8,088 bases of DNA from an uncultured Candidatus Pelagibacter sp. GTDB taxonomy: Bacteria > Pseudomonadota > Alphaproteobacteria > Pelagibacterales > Pelagibacteraceae. Of this stretch, positions 1-7,341 are shown in pieces. A program made the translations under genes and the position numbers. The DNA is taken from NCBI GenBank assembly GCA_913043015.1, contig CAJWKX010000033.1:1-8088 (forward strand), read 5' to 3'. The notes beneath the pieces are model-generated. The model was given only the letters and a program-made list of their open reading frames with translations. It was not told the origin of the DNA and ran no database searches. Numbering within the stretch: the first letter of the stretch is position 1; each line of letters begins with the position of its first letter.

Positions 1-245
1 AATAATTTTACCCAATCGGAAATTTTTTGAATTGATTCTAAAGATGGTCCTTCAGAATTCCCATGCCCTGGAAGATCAACTGATAAAATATTAAATCCTT
101 GTGAAGCATAAAATTGTTCATGAAGAGACCAAACAATGTGGGTTAGGCCGCTACCATGAATCAACAATATTGATTGTTTTTTTTTATCAAACTCCATGCC
201 AGCTGTTGAGACAAACACGTTTTTCTCGTTAACGTCTAAAATCAG
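1..245 (-). CDS. Alpha/beta hydrolase, N-terminal part (runs off window; probable CTG start)
   Basis: Only the first 81 codons are present, as the gene continues past base 1. Seen: a strand followed by LIHGSG (residues 28-33), the usual oxyanion-hole loop of alpha/beta hydrolases, then a strand ending in DLPGHGNSEG (57-66), the typical second fold signature. The nucleophile elbow and the catalytic Asp/His lie outside the window, so activity cannot be judged. The fold covers esterases, thioesterases, lipases and C-C hydrolases, and the substrate is unknown. No ATG lies near the expected N-terminus. The best start is CTG at 245-243, 5 bases after AAGGAG and overlapping the TGA stop of the acyl-CoA synthetase, giving M-I-L-D-V-N-E. 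GTG at 218 or ATG at 197 would trim the first beta strand and have poor ribosome sites. Its tight coupling to the synthetase suggests a role in the same acyl or ester pathway (inference). Confidence 0.85.
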   Translation of the reverse strand, partial: MILDVNEKNVFVSTAGMEFDKKKQSILLIHGSGLTHIVWSLHEQFYASQGFNILSVDLPGHGNSEGPSLESIQKISDWVKL

Positions 246-1870
246 TTTAGCTCCTTGGCCTTTTTTCTTAATTCAAATTTTTGGATTTTTCCTGTTGAAG
301 TTTTAGGTAATGCAGAAAAAACCACTTTTTTAGGTAATTTAAATCCTGCTAAAGTTTCTTTACAAAATTTTATAATTTCTTCTTCTGTTGCTTTTTTTCC
401 CTCAATAAGCTCTACAAATGCACAGGGTGTTTCTCCCCATTTTTCATCTGGTTTAGCCACGACTGCAGCTAATGATACTGAAGGATGTTTTGCTATACTA
501 TTTTCAATTTCAATTGATGAAATATTTTCTCCTCCAGAAATAATAATATCTTTAGATCTGTCCTGAATTTTTATGTATCCATTTGGATGTGTCACAGCTA
601 AATCACCTGAGTGAAACCATCCCCCTTTCATTGCTTTTTCTGTTGCTTCTTTATCTTTATAATAACCCTTCATAACAATATTTCCTCTTATCATTATTTC
701 ACCCATGGTTTTACCGTCATGTGGTACTGGTTTCATCGTATCTGGATCCATTACAACGGCTCCCTCTGTATTTGGATACTTTACTCCTTGTCGTGCTTTA
801 ATCTCATTTTTTTTATCTTGTTCTAAATCGTTCCATTCATCATTCCAGGCGCACTGCAACATATGTCCATAAGTTTCTGTTAATCCATATACATGCATTA
901 CATCAAAACCTAAATTTTGCATTTTCTCAAATATAATACTCGGAGGAGGAGCTCCTGCAGTTAGTACATGAATTTTTCTTTTTAATTTTTTTTGATGCTC
1001 TTTTGGAGCATTTGCTATCATATTTAATACGATTGGGGCTCCACCAAAATGAGTAACATTATATTTATCAATTAACTCAAAGATTTTTTTAACATCAATA
1101 TTTCTTAAACAAATTACTCGTCCATGCAACATTGACATTGTCCATGGATAACACCATCCATTACAATGAAACATTGGAACTGTATATAAAAAATTTAATT
1201 TGTTGGGCATATTCCAGGCAACAGCACTTCCGGTTGCCATTAAATAAGACCCTCTATGATGATAAACAACACCTTTTGGATTTCCAGTTGTTCCTGAAGT
1301 ATAACACAGAGAAATTGCTTGCCATTCGTCTTTTGGTTTTTCCCACTCATAATTTTCATCGCCTGTATTTAAAAATTGTTCATATTCATGTTCACCAATT
1401 TTTTTTGAATCTGGAAGATTGGCATCTTTATCATCTATATCAATTATAGATATTTTTGATTTAATATTTGCCAAAGATTTAGTGATAACCTCATGAAATT
1501 GTCTATCAACTATTAAAGCTTTTGCATCACTATGTTCTAAAATATAACTAATTGTTTTTGGATCTAACCTGGTGTTAATAGCATTAATGACAGCACCTAC
1601 CATGGGTATTGAATAATGTGCCTCAAATATTTCAGGTGTATTGAATGCCATTATAGAAACTGTGTCTCCAGTTTTTATTCCAATCTTGTTAAGAGCGCTT
1701 GCAAATTTTACACATCTTTTATAAACTTCAGCCCAAGTATAAGATCTGCTCTCATAAACTACAGCTTCATAATTTGGATAAATATCTTTTGTTCTTTCTA
1801 AAAAAGATAATGGAGATAGTGGTACATAGTTTGCATTGTTCTTGTCTAAATTTTCATCGAAGTGACTCAT
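242..1870 (-). CDS. dmdB: AMP-forming acyl-CoA synthetase, DmdB-like (3-methylmercaptopropionate-CoA ligase candidate)
   Basis: 542 residues, full length for the ANL (acyl/aryl-CoA ligase) superfamily. It activates a carboxylic acid with ATP to an acyl-adenylate and transfers it to CoA, in the cytoplasm. Motifs seen: P-loop YTSGTTGNPKG (190-200), the MFHCNGW segment (233-239) lining the acyl pocket, AGAPPP (305-310), YGLTETYG (328-335), HSGDL (420-424), the hinge and core DRSKDIIISGGENIS (437-451), and the C-terminal PKTSTGK with the expected catalytic Lys528. The stretch after YGLTETYG (Cys-Ala-Trp-Asn-Asp-Glu-Trp) resembles the DmdB/medium-chain ligase group, and the preceding gene is DmdC-like. 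The match to MMPA-CoA ligase is therefore plausible, but general short- or medium-chain acyl-CoA ligase activity cannot be excluded. The ATG lies 1 base after the dehydrogenase stop with no clear Shine-Dalgarno site, so translational coupling is likely. The 3' end overlaps the hydrolase start. Confidence 0.9.
   Translation of the reverse strand: MSHFDENLDKNNANYVPLSPLSFLERTKDIYPNYEAVVYESRSYTWAEVYKRCVKFASALNKIGIKTGDTVSIMAFNTPEIFEAHYSIPMVGAVINAINTRLDPKTISYILEHSDAKALIVDRQFHEVITKSLANIKSKISIIDIDDKDANLPDSKKIGEHEYEQFLNTGDENYEWEKPKDEWQAISLCYTSGTTGNPKGVVYHHRGSYLMATGSAVAWNMPNKLNFLYTVPMFHCNGWCYPWTMSMLHGRVICLRNIDVKKIFELIDKYNVTHFGGAPIVLNMIANAPKEHQKKLKRKIHVLTAGAPPPSIIFEKMQNLGFDVMHVYGLTETYGHMLQCAWNDEWNDLEQDKKNEIKARQGVKYPNTEGAVVMDPDTMKPVPHDGKTMGEIMIRGNIVMKGYYKDKEATEKAMKGGWFHSGDLAVTHPNGYIKIQDRSKDIIISGGENISSIEIENSIAKHPSVSLAAVVAKPDEKWGETPCAFVELIEGKKATEEEIIKFCKETLAGFKLPKKVVFSALPKTSTGKIQKFELRKKAKELN
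251..256 (-). promoter_or_regulatory. Shine-Dalgarno site for the hydrolase (AAGGAG)
   Basis: AAGGAG on the minus strand, inside the last codons of the acyl-CoA synthetase (Lys-Glu), with a 5-base spacer (CTAAA) to the CTG at 245-243. It is the strongest ribosome-binding match I see ahead of any start in this window and is the main reason for choosing the CTG start. It could be coincidental, since the same bases encode the synthetase C-terminus. Confidence 0.6.
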
Positions 1871-1871
1871 A

Positions 1872-3635
1872 TTAATTAAATTTAAAATCCATAATATACT
1901 TACTTCCGCTAATTGCAGACAAATAATGACTTTCTACTCTTGGAAGCACCCGATTGAAGAAGAAATTGGCTGTCTGTATTTTTTCTTCATAAAATTGTTT
2001 ATTGTTTTTATAATCTTTAAAACTAACCTCTAAAACTTTTATCCAAGCATGTGCGATGGCAACTAGCCCAAGAACTTTTAAATAATCATTACAAGCAGCA
2101 CTAACATCTTCTTTTGAATTTTTCATCTTATCTTTAATCCAGTTTGTAAAATTTAATAAAATTTTTATATTTTTAATTAAAATTGATATAAATGGTTGCA
2201 TTTCTGCTTCCATAATATTTAAGTCTTTTTGAATTAAAGAAATGTATTTGTTAATTATATCTCCATTTTTATTTTCTAATTTTCTAAAAACTAAGTCAAT
2301 TGCTTGAACAGAATTTGTTCCTTCATAAATTGGTGTAATTCTATTATCTCTATATAACTGTTCAATCCCTTGATCTTTAGTATAGCCATATCCTCCATGA
2401 ATTTGCATTGCATCACTAGTAATTTCCATACCCATATCAGTAAATAAAGCTTTAACTACCGGAGTCATCAAAGACACAATATTTGATGCTTCTTGTCTAA
2501 TTATTTTATCTTTATGATAAAGACTTACTTCTGTTTGTTGAGATAACCAAAAACACAAAGCTCTTTCCCCTTCAATAATTGATTTCATATTTAGTAATGA
2601 CTTTCTAATATCGGCATGTTCAATTATAAAATCCGCATTATTGTCTGTTTTGCTGTTGTTAGTTTTTCCTTGTTTTCTCTCTTTTGCATAATTCAATGAA
2701 TTTTGATATGCGATTTCAGATATTCCTAATCCTTGAATTCCAACTACTATTCTTTCTAAATTCATCATAGTAAACATAGAATTTAGACCTTTATTTTTTG
2801 GACCAACCATATATCCAATAGCAGCATCAAAATTTAATACACATGTAGCTGATCCTTTGATGCCCATTTTGCTTTCTATAGAAACAGTTGATATTCCGTT
2901 TTGTTGTCCAATCGAACCGTCATCATTAACTACAAATTTGGGTACAAGAAACAAACTTATTCCTTTAGTGCCTGAAGGTGAGTCGGATGCTCTAGCAATA
3001 ACCAAATGAATAATATTTTCTGTAAGATCATGATCGCCTGATGTGATAAATATTTTTTGTCCACTTATTTTAAAAGTTCCATTTGGTTGTTCAACAGCTT
3101 TTGTTTTTAACAAACCTAAATCTGTTCCGCACACAGATTCGGTTAAACACATAGTTCCACTCCATTTTCCTTCCACCATTTTTGGTAAGAATTTATTCTT
3201 TATTGATTCTGTTGTGTGATGATTAATGCAATTATAAGCTCCAATACTTAATTCACTATAAAGTTTAAATGAGAGACTTGCTGATGATAGCATCTCATCA
3301 AAAAAAGCGCTGACCGTCTTTGGCATTCCCTGTCCTCCGTACTTTGGATCACATGATAGAGATGTCCATCCATCTTCAATAAATTTCTTATAGGCTTCCT
3401 TATATCCCGGCGGAGTTATTACAACTCCATTTTCTAATGTTGTTGGATTTTCATCTCCAGATTTCGCTAAAGGAAGAATTATGTTTTGAGTTATTTTTGC
3501 AGCTTCTTCTAATATATTTCTTACCAACTCTGAATTAACATCATGATATTTTTCTATCTCATTATAATTTTTGTTGTTTCTTAATTTATCAAAAAGAAAC
3601 ATCATATCTTCGACTGGAGCAGTATAAGTCGTCAT
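1872..3635 (-). CDS. dmdC: Acyl-CoA dehydrogenase, long DmdC-like form (3-methylmercaptopropionyl-CoA dehydrogenase candidate)
   Basis: 587 residues, longer than the ~380 of classical acyl-CoA dehydrogenases and in the range of the DmdC subfamily, which carries extra N- and C-terminal regions. FAD-dependent alpha,beta-desaturation of an acyl-CoA, with electrons expected to pass to ETF. Seen: N-terminus TYTAPVEDMMF, as in this subfamily; flavin/substrate signature MCLTESVCGTDLG (162-174); GQKIFITSGDHD (192-203); arginine-containing LERIVVGIQGLG (293-304); QIHGGYGYT (411-419); and ITPIYEGTNSVQA (433-445), whose Glu438 is at the expected catalytic-base position. Residues ~455-587 form the additional helical C-terminal domain. 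The gene begins 34 bases after leuB and ends 1 base before the acyl-CoA synthetase, so the two CoA enzymes look like a functional pair: the ligase makes the thioester, then the dehydrogenase oxidises it. Assignment to MMPA-CoA rather than another short-chain acyl-CoA is inference from length, motifs and pairing. Confidence 0.9.
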   Translation of the reverse strand: MTTYTAPVEDMMFLFDKLRNNKNYNEIEKYHDVNSELVRNILEEAAKITQNIILPLAKSGDENPTTLENGVVITPPGYKEAYKKFIEDGWTSLSCDPKYGGQGMPKTVSAFFDEMLSSASLSFKLYSELSIGAYNCINHHTTESIKNKFLPKMVEGKWSGTMCLTESVCGTDLGLLKTKAVEQPNGTFKISGQKIFITSGDHDLTENIIHLVIARASDSPSGTKGISLFLVPKFVVNDDGSIGQQNGISTVSIESKMGIKGSATCVLNFDAAIGYMVGPKNKGLNSMFTMMNLERIVVGIQGLGISEIAYQNSLNYAKERKQGKTNNSKTDNNADFIIEHADIRKSLLNMKSIIEGERALCFWLSQQTEVSLYHKDKIIRQEASNIVSLMTPVVKALFTDMGMEITSDAMQIHGGYGYTKDQGIEQLYRDNRITPIYEGTNSVQAIDLVFRKLENKNGDIINKYISLIQKDLNIMEAEMQPFISILIKNIKILLNFTNWIKDKMKNSKEDVSAACNDYLKVLGLVAIAHAWIKVLEVSFKDYKNNKQFYEEKIQTANFFFNRVLPRVESHYLSAISGSKYIMDFKFN

Positions 3636-3669
3636 AGTTATTGTAATAAATAAGGATAATTGAAATTAT
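3636..3669 (-). other. Longest intergenic gap: leuB to acyl-CoA dehydrogenase
   Basis: 34 bases, nearly all A/T. On the minus strand an ATAAT-TTCA-ATTAT inverted repeat is present, but it has no G/C pairs and no following T run, so it is not a credible terminator. A weak promoter-like pair (TTGCAA inside the end of leuB, 17-base spacer, TATCCT) can be drawn, but such matches are common by chance in DNA this AT-rich. No Shine-Dalgarno site is apparent before the ATG at 3635. Confidence 0.4.
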
Positions 3670-4779
3670 TTATTTTTGCAAATTAGCAATTATAGCATTT
3701 CCCATAGTTTCAGTTGAAACTTCTTTGTTTCCTTTTGAAAAGATATCTTGGGTTCTTAATCCATCATCTAAAACCTTTTGAACTGATAAATCAAGATTGT
3801 CAGCTTCTTTATCAAGGTGCAATGAATATCTTAATGCCATCGAGAAACTCAAAATAGAAGCAATAGGATTTGCAATTCCTTTTCCGGCAATATCAGGAGC
3901 TGAACCATGAACTGGTTCATACATTGATCTCATATTTCCATTTTTATCTTTTGCGCCAAGTGAAGCAGAAGGTAAAAGTCCAAGAGATCCTGTTAGCATA
4001 GCAGCCTCATCAGATAACATGTCACCAAACAAATTATCTGTTACTATTACATCAAATTGTTTTGGATTTCTTAATAACTGCATTGCACAATTATCTGCAA
4101 GCATATGGCTCAATTCAACGTTATTATATTCTTTATCGTGCACTATTTGTACTTCTTCTTTCCATAATTGACCTGCTTCCATTACATTTGATTTTTCGCA
4201 AGAAGTAACTTTATTTTTTCTTTTTATTGCTAAATCAAAAGCAACTCTAGCAACCCTAGCTATTTCACTGCTAGTATATGTGTGAGTATTTATTCCTTTT
4301 CTTTCACCATTATCAATAGGCTTAATACCTCTTGGCTCACCAAAATAAACACCTCCTATTAATTCTCTAACTATCATAATATCTAAACCTGAGACTATTT
4401 CAGGCTTCAAAGTAGAGGAATTAACTAATTGTTTAAAACAAATTGCTGGTCTAAGATTCGCAAAAAGCTTTAATTCTTTTCTTAACTTTAATAGTGCTCT
4501 TTCTGGTTTTTTTGAAAATTCTAAATTGTCCCACTTAGATCCTCCAACAGCTCCAAGAATAACTGCTTCGCTTTCTAAAGCTTTATAAAAAACTTCATCA
4601 GTAATTGGAGTTTTATGCTTATCGTAAGAAGAACCTCCCACTAAATCTTCTTCTATTTCAAAATCTAAAGATTTGTTCTTGTTAAACCATTCTATAATTT
4701 TTTTTACTTCTCTAATTACCTCTGGACCAATTCCATCTCCGGGTAAAAGCAATATTTTTCTTTTCTTTACTTTAATCAT
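3670..4779 (-). CDS. leuB: 3-isopropylmalate dehydrogenase
   Basis: 369 residues, normal length. Catalyses NAD-dependent oxidative decarboxylation of (2R,3S)-3-isopropylmalate to 2-oxoisocaproate, the third step of leucine synthesis, as a cytoplasmic dimer. Seen: N-terminal [10 protein letters not shown] (11-20); substrate arginines in LRKEL (Arg100), ANLRP (Arg110) and IVREL (Arg138); Tyr145 in [10 protein letters not shown]; Lys196 in EKSNV; metal-binding Asp229 (ADN), Asp253 and Asp257 in the family signature [13 protein letters not shown]; and the NAD-binding loop [18 protein letters not shown] (288-305). The Glu and Leu around [10 protein letters not shown] and the GGVYFG context fit isopropylmalate rather than isocitrate or tartrate dehydrogenase. 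The ATG start overlaps the end of leuD by 8 bases, which points to coupled translation. The three leu genes are in the order C-D-B. Confidence 0.98.
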   Translation of the reverse strand: MIKVKKRKILLLPGDGIGPEVIREVKKIIEWFNKNKSLDFEIEEDLVGGSSYDKHKTPITDEVFYKALESEAVILGAVGGSKWDNLEFSKKPERALLKLRKELKLFANLRPAICFKQLVNSSTLKPEIVSGLDIMIVRELIGGVYFGEPRGIKPIDNGERKGINTHTYTSSEIARVARVAFDLAIKRKNKVTSCEKSNVMEAGQLWKEEVQIVHDKEYNNVELSHMLADNCAMQLLRNPKQFDVIVTDNLFGDMLSDEAAMLTGSLGLLPSASLGAKDKNGNMRSMYEPVHGSAPDIAGKGIANPIASILSFSMALRYSLHLDKEADNLDLSVQKVLDDGLRTQDIFSKGNKEVSTETMGNAIIANLQK

Positions 4780-5377
4780 TAAAAATCCATGGTTTTATAG
4801 ATTTCAATTTCTTTTCAAATGTAATTATTTTTTCCAATTTTTCTAGCGATAGAGATATATCATCTAAGCCTTCTAATAAACATTTTTTCTTAAACTGATC
4901 TATATCAAAAACTATTTCATTATTTCCAAATTCAATTTTTTGACCTTGTAAATTTACTGAAATTTCTTCTTTTCTGTTAGAGTATTCTGAAATTTGTTTT
5001 ATTTGTTCATCGTTAATAACTACTGGCAGTATCCCATTTTTAAAACAATTGTTATAAAAAATGTCTGCATAACTTGAGGATATTACACAAGTTATTCCAA
5101 AATCTAACAAAGCCCAAGGAGCGTGTTCTCTTGAAGAGCCACATCCAAAATTTTTTCCAGCTATAAGAATTTTAGATTGAGTGAATGGAGATTGATTTAA
5201 AATAAAATCTTCAATCTCTTTGCCATTATTATCATATCTCATTTCATAAAATAGATTTTTACCTAGACCAGTTCTTTTAATTGTTTTTAAGAATTGTTTT
5301 GGAATAATCATATCAGTATCAATATTTATAATCGGTAAATATGCAGGAATACTTTTTAATGTATTAAATTTTTTCAT
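4772..5377 (-). CDS. leuD: 3-isopropylmalate dehydratase small subunit
   Basis: 201 residues, the usual length for a bacterial LeuD. It is the swivel-domain subunit that pairs with LeuC to isomerise 2-isopropylmalate to 3-isopropylmalate through isopropylmaleate. Seen: N-terminal [15 protein letters not shown] (17-31), where the substrate-contacting loop and the Lys/Gln stretch of the family lie; the hallmark [17 protein letters not shown] (74-90); and [19 protein letters not shown] (101-119). The start ATG shares one base with the leuC stop (TAATG), so it is probably translated by ribosomes that have just finished leuC, giving matched amounts of the two subunits. The 3' end overlaps leuB by 8 bases. 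Nothing is missing or broken. Confidence 0.98.
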   Translation of the reverse strand: MKKFNTLKSIPAYLPIINIDTDMIIPKQFLKTIKRTGLGKNLFYEMRYDNNGKEIEDFILNQSPFTQSKILIAGKNFGCGSSREHAPWALLDFGITCVISSSYADIFYNNCFKNGILPVVINDEQIKQISEYSNRKEEISVNLQGQKIEFGNNEIVFDIDQFKKKCLLEGLDDISLSLEKLEKIITFEKKLKSIKPWIFND

Positions 5378-6780
5378 TAATTTTGATACTTTCTCACATC
5401 ATCTAAATTTCCAGATATCGCCGTAGCAGCTGCCATCGTTGGGCTTACAAGATGAGTTCTTCCACCTCGACCTTGCCGACCTTCAAAATTTCTGTTTGAA
5501 GTTGAAGCGCATCTTTCACCTGGTTTTAATTTATCCGCATTCATAGCCAAACACATAGAACATCCGGGCTCTCTCCATTCAAATCCTGAATTAATAAAAA
5601 TTTTATCTAATCCTTCTTGCTCTGCTTGTTCTTTTACTAGACCAGACCCAGGAACAACTATTGCACTTATATGGTTTGCAATTTTTTTATTTTTTAAAAT
5701 TTTGGCTGCTTCTCTTAAATCTTCGATTCTACCATTAGTACAACTACCTATAAAAACTTTATCTATTTTAATATCTTTGATTGCAACATCTGGCTTTAAT
5801 CCCATATATTCTAATGATCTTTCTATAGATCTTTTTTTATCTGGATCTGTTTCTTTTTCTGGATTTGGAATTTTGCCATCTATAGTAACGACATCTTGTG
5901 GAGATGTGCCCCAGGTTACCATTGGTTTAACATCTTTCCCTTCTATGGTTATTTCTTTATCAAATTTGGCATCTTCATCTGTTTTAAGATTATGCCAATA
6001 TTCTAAGGCTATTTCCCATTTATCATTTTTTGGAGACATCGGCTTATCTTTTAAGTAATTAATAATTTTCTGGTCTGGTTGTATTAATCCTGCTCTTGCT
6101 CCTCCTTCAATTGTCATATTGCAAATTGTCATTCTTTGTTCAACACTTAAGGAAGAAATTAAATTACCTGCATACTCTATTACGTATCCGGTTCCGCCTG
6201 CTGTTCCTATTTTGCCAATAATTTGCAAAATAACATCCTTAGAAGTAACTCCTACAGATAAAGATCCAATTACATTTATTCTAAAATTTTTTGACTTTTT
6301 TTGTACTAAAGTTTGCGTTGCTAGCACATGTTCCACTTCAGATGTGCCAATTCCAAATGCCAATGCTCCAAATGCGCCGTGCGTAGCTGTGTGACTGTCT
6401 CCACAAACAATAATTGTTCCTGGTTGAGTAAATCCTTGCTCAGGCCCAATAATATGAACAATGCCTTGTCTTTTATCATTCATGCCAAATAACTGAACAT
6501 TAAACTCTTTGCAGTTAGTTTCAAGTGTATCAACTTGTATTTTTGAATCTTGGTCTGTAATTCCTTTTGTTCTATTTGTAGTAGGAACATTATGATCAGC
6601 CACTGCCAAAGTTAGGCTTGGTTGTCTAATTTTTCTATTTGAACTTCTTAACCCTTCAAAAGCCTGTGGACTAGTAACTTCATGTATTAAATGTCTGTCA
6701 ACAAATAATAAAGAAGTTCCATCATCTTGTTGATGAACAAGATGATCATTCCAAATTTTATCGTAAATAGTTTCAGGCAT
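5377..6780 (-). CDS. leuC: 3-isopropylmalate dehydratase large subunit
   Basis: 467 residues, essentially the length of the E. coli protein. It is the aconitase-family catalytic subunit carrying a [4Fe-4S] cluster, which acts with LeuD in the second committed step of leucine synthesis. Seen: N-terminal [10 protein letters not shown] (6-15), [18 protein letters not shown] (28-45), [28 protein letters not shown] (125-152), [12 protein letters not shown] (225-236), and the cluster ligands Cys347 (GSCTNGR), Cys407 and Cys410 ([11 protein letters not shown]). The substrate-binding C-terminal segment includes [22 protein letters not shown] (426-447). The ATG follows the rplS stop after 11 bases, with no recognisable Shine-Dalgarno site but with an AT-rich inverted repeat at the junction. 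Physical linkage directly behind rplS places leucine synthesis downstream of the ribosomal protein block. Confidence 0.98.
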   Translation of the reverse strand: MPETIYDKIWNDHLVHQQDDGTSLLFVDRHLIHEVTSPQAFEGLRSSNRKIRQPSLTLAVADHNVPTTNRTKGITDQDSKIQVDTLETNCKEFNVQLFGMNDKRQGIVHIIGPEQGFTQPGTIIVCGDSHTATHGAFGALAFGIGTSEVEHVLATQTLVQKKSKNFRINVIGSLSVGVTSKDVILQIIGKIGTAGGTGYVIEYAGNLISSLSVEQRMTICNMTIEGGARAGLIQPDQKIINYLKDKPMSPKNDKWEIALEYWHNLKTDEDAKFDKEITIEGKDVKPMVTWGTSPQDVVTIDGKIPNPEKETDPDKKRSIERSLEYMGLKPDVAIKDIKIDKVFIGSCTNGRIEDLREAAKILKNKKIANHISAIVVPGSGLVKEQAEQEGLDKIFINSGFEWREPGCSMCLAMNADKLKPGERCASTSNRNFEGRQGRGGRTHLVSPTMAAATAISGNLDDVRKYQN

Positions 6781-6782
6781 TT

Positions 6783-6802
6783 AGAAAAAAATTATTTTTT
6801 CT
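6783..6802 (-). repeat. Perfect 8-bp inverted repeat at the rplS stop / leuC leader
   Basis: Bases 6783-6790 are the exact reverse complement of 6795-6802, with a 4-base loop (6791-6794) containing the rplS stop codon. Only one G/C pair is present, so the RNA hairpin would be weak. It lacks a separate downstream T run and does not look like a classical terminator. It may be a by-product of the lysine-rich L19 C-terminus. Confidence 0.4.
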
Positions 6803-7325
6803 TTTCAGGATTTTCTGGTTTTTCTTCTTTATTTATTTCTTTTTTCGGAGTCACTTTAGACTCTGTAACTGTTGAAGAGGTTTCTGCCTTCTTTTCTTCA
6901 GCAACTGGAGCAACATTTTCTTCAGAAACCATCTCAGGTTTAGTTTCTAAATTTATACCAATTTTTTTTTTAATTTTTTCAGAAATTCTTGCAGATTTAC
7001 CAGTTCTATCTCTTAAATAGTATAATTTTGCTCTTCTTACTTTACCTGATCTAATTACTTTTATTGAATCTACTATTGGACTGTAGAGTGCAAAAGTTCT
7101 TTCAACGCCTTCACCGAAGGATATTTTTCTAACAGTAAAAGATGAATTTAAATCTCTATTTTTTTTGGCAATACAAACGCCTTCAAAGTATTGAATCCTA
7201 TCTCTTTTTCCTTCTGTAATTCTAACTCCAACCTTAATAACATCTCCTGGAAAAAATTTAGGTAATTTTTTCTCAGCTTCTATTTTTTTAACATTAGACT
7301 GATTAATTTCTTCGATTGTTTTCAT
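6792..7325 (-). CDS. rplS: 50S ribosomal protein L19 with extended C-terminal tail
   Basis: 177 residues from the ATG at 7325. L19 sits at the 30S-50S interface. Seen: FRPGD-like [13 protein letters not shown] (residues 24-36 of this start), [12 protein letters not shown] (46-57), the family signature [16 protein letters not shown] (63-78), SPIVDSI (82-88) and [15 protein letters not shown] (100-114). An in-frame TTG at 7340 would add M-I-N-L-N, but it sits 1 base after the trmD stop without a ribosome site, and the ATG gives the usual N-terminus ahead of an alpha helix. The conserved core ends near residue 120. The last ~49 residues (6795-6941) are Lys, Glu, Pro, Ala, Thr and Val rich with no fold signature, so this L19 is about 60 residues longer than the E. 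coli form. Probably a disordered tail. Same operon as trmD (16 bases upstream) and leuC (11 bases downstream). Confidence 0.96.
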   Translation of the reverse strand: MKTIEEINQSNVKKIEAEKKLPKFFPGDVIKVGVRITEGKRDRIQYFEGVCIAKKNRDLNSSFTVRKISFGEGVERTFALYSPIVDSIKVIRSGKVRRAKLYYLRDRTGKSARISEKIKKKIGINLETKPEMVSEENVAPVAEEKKAETSSTVTESKVTPKKEINKEEKPENPEKKK

Positions 7326-7341
7326 ATTTAAGTTTATCAAT

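Noticed and set aside
195..218. GTG 218 or ATG 197 as the start of the alpha/beta hydrolase
   Set aside because: Either would remove the first beta strand and neither has a good ribosome site, whereas the frame stays open to CTG 245 with AAGGAG in front.
255..1801. Plus-strand open frames opposite the acyl-CoA synthetase
   Set aside because: They are antisense shadows of a full-length, motif-complete enzyme; the translations are compositionally odd and without domains.
3650..3672. Inverted repeat ATAAT-TTCA-ATTAT after leuB as a terminator
   Set aside because: It has five A/T pairs only, no G/C and no trailing T run; such repeats are expected by chance at this base composition.
5702..6394. 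Plus-strand open frames opposite leuC
   Set aside because: They mirror conserved leuC coding sequence and show no recognisable protein family or ribosome site.
6727..7020. Plus-strand open frame opposite rplS and the start of leuC
   Set aside because: It is low-complexity Ser/Phe-rich sequence created by the reverse complement of Lys/Glu codons, with no domain, and lies wholly over well-supported minus-strand genes.
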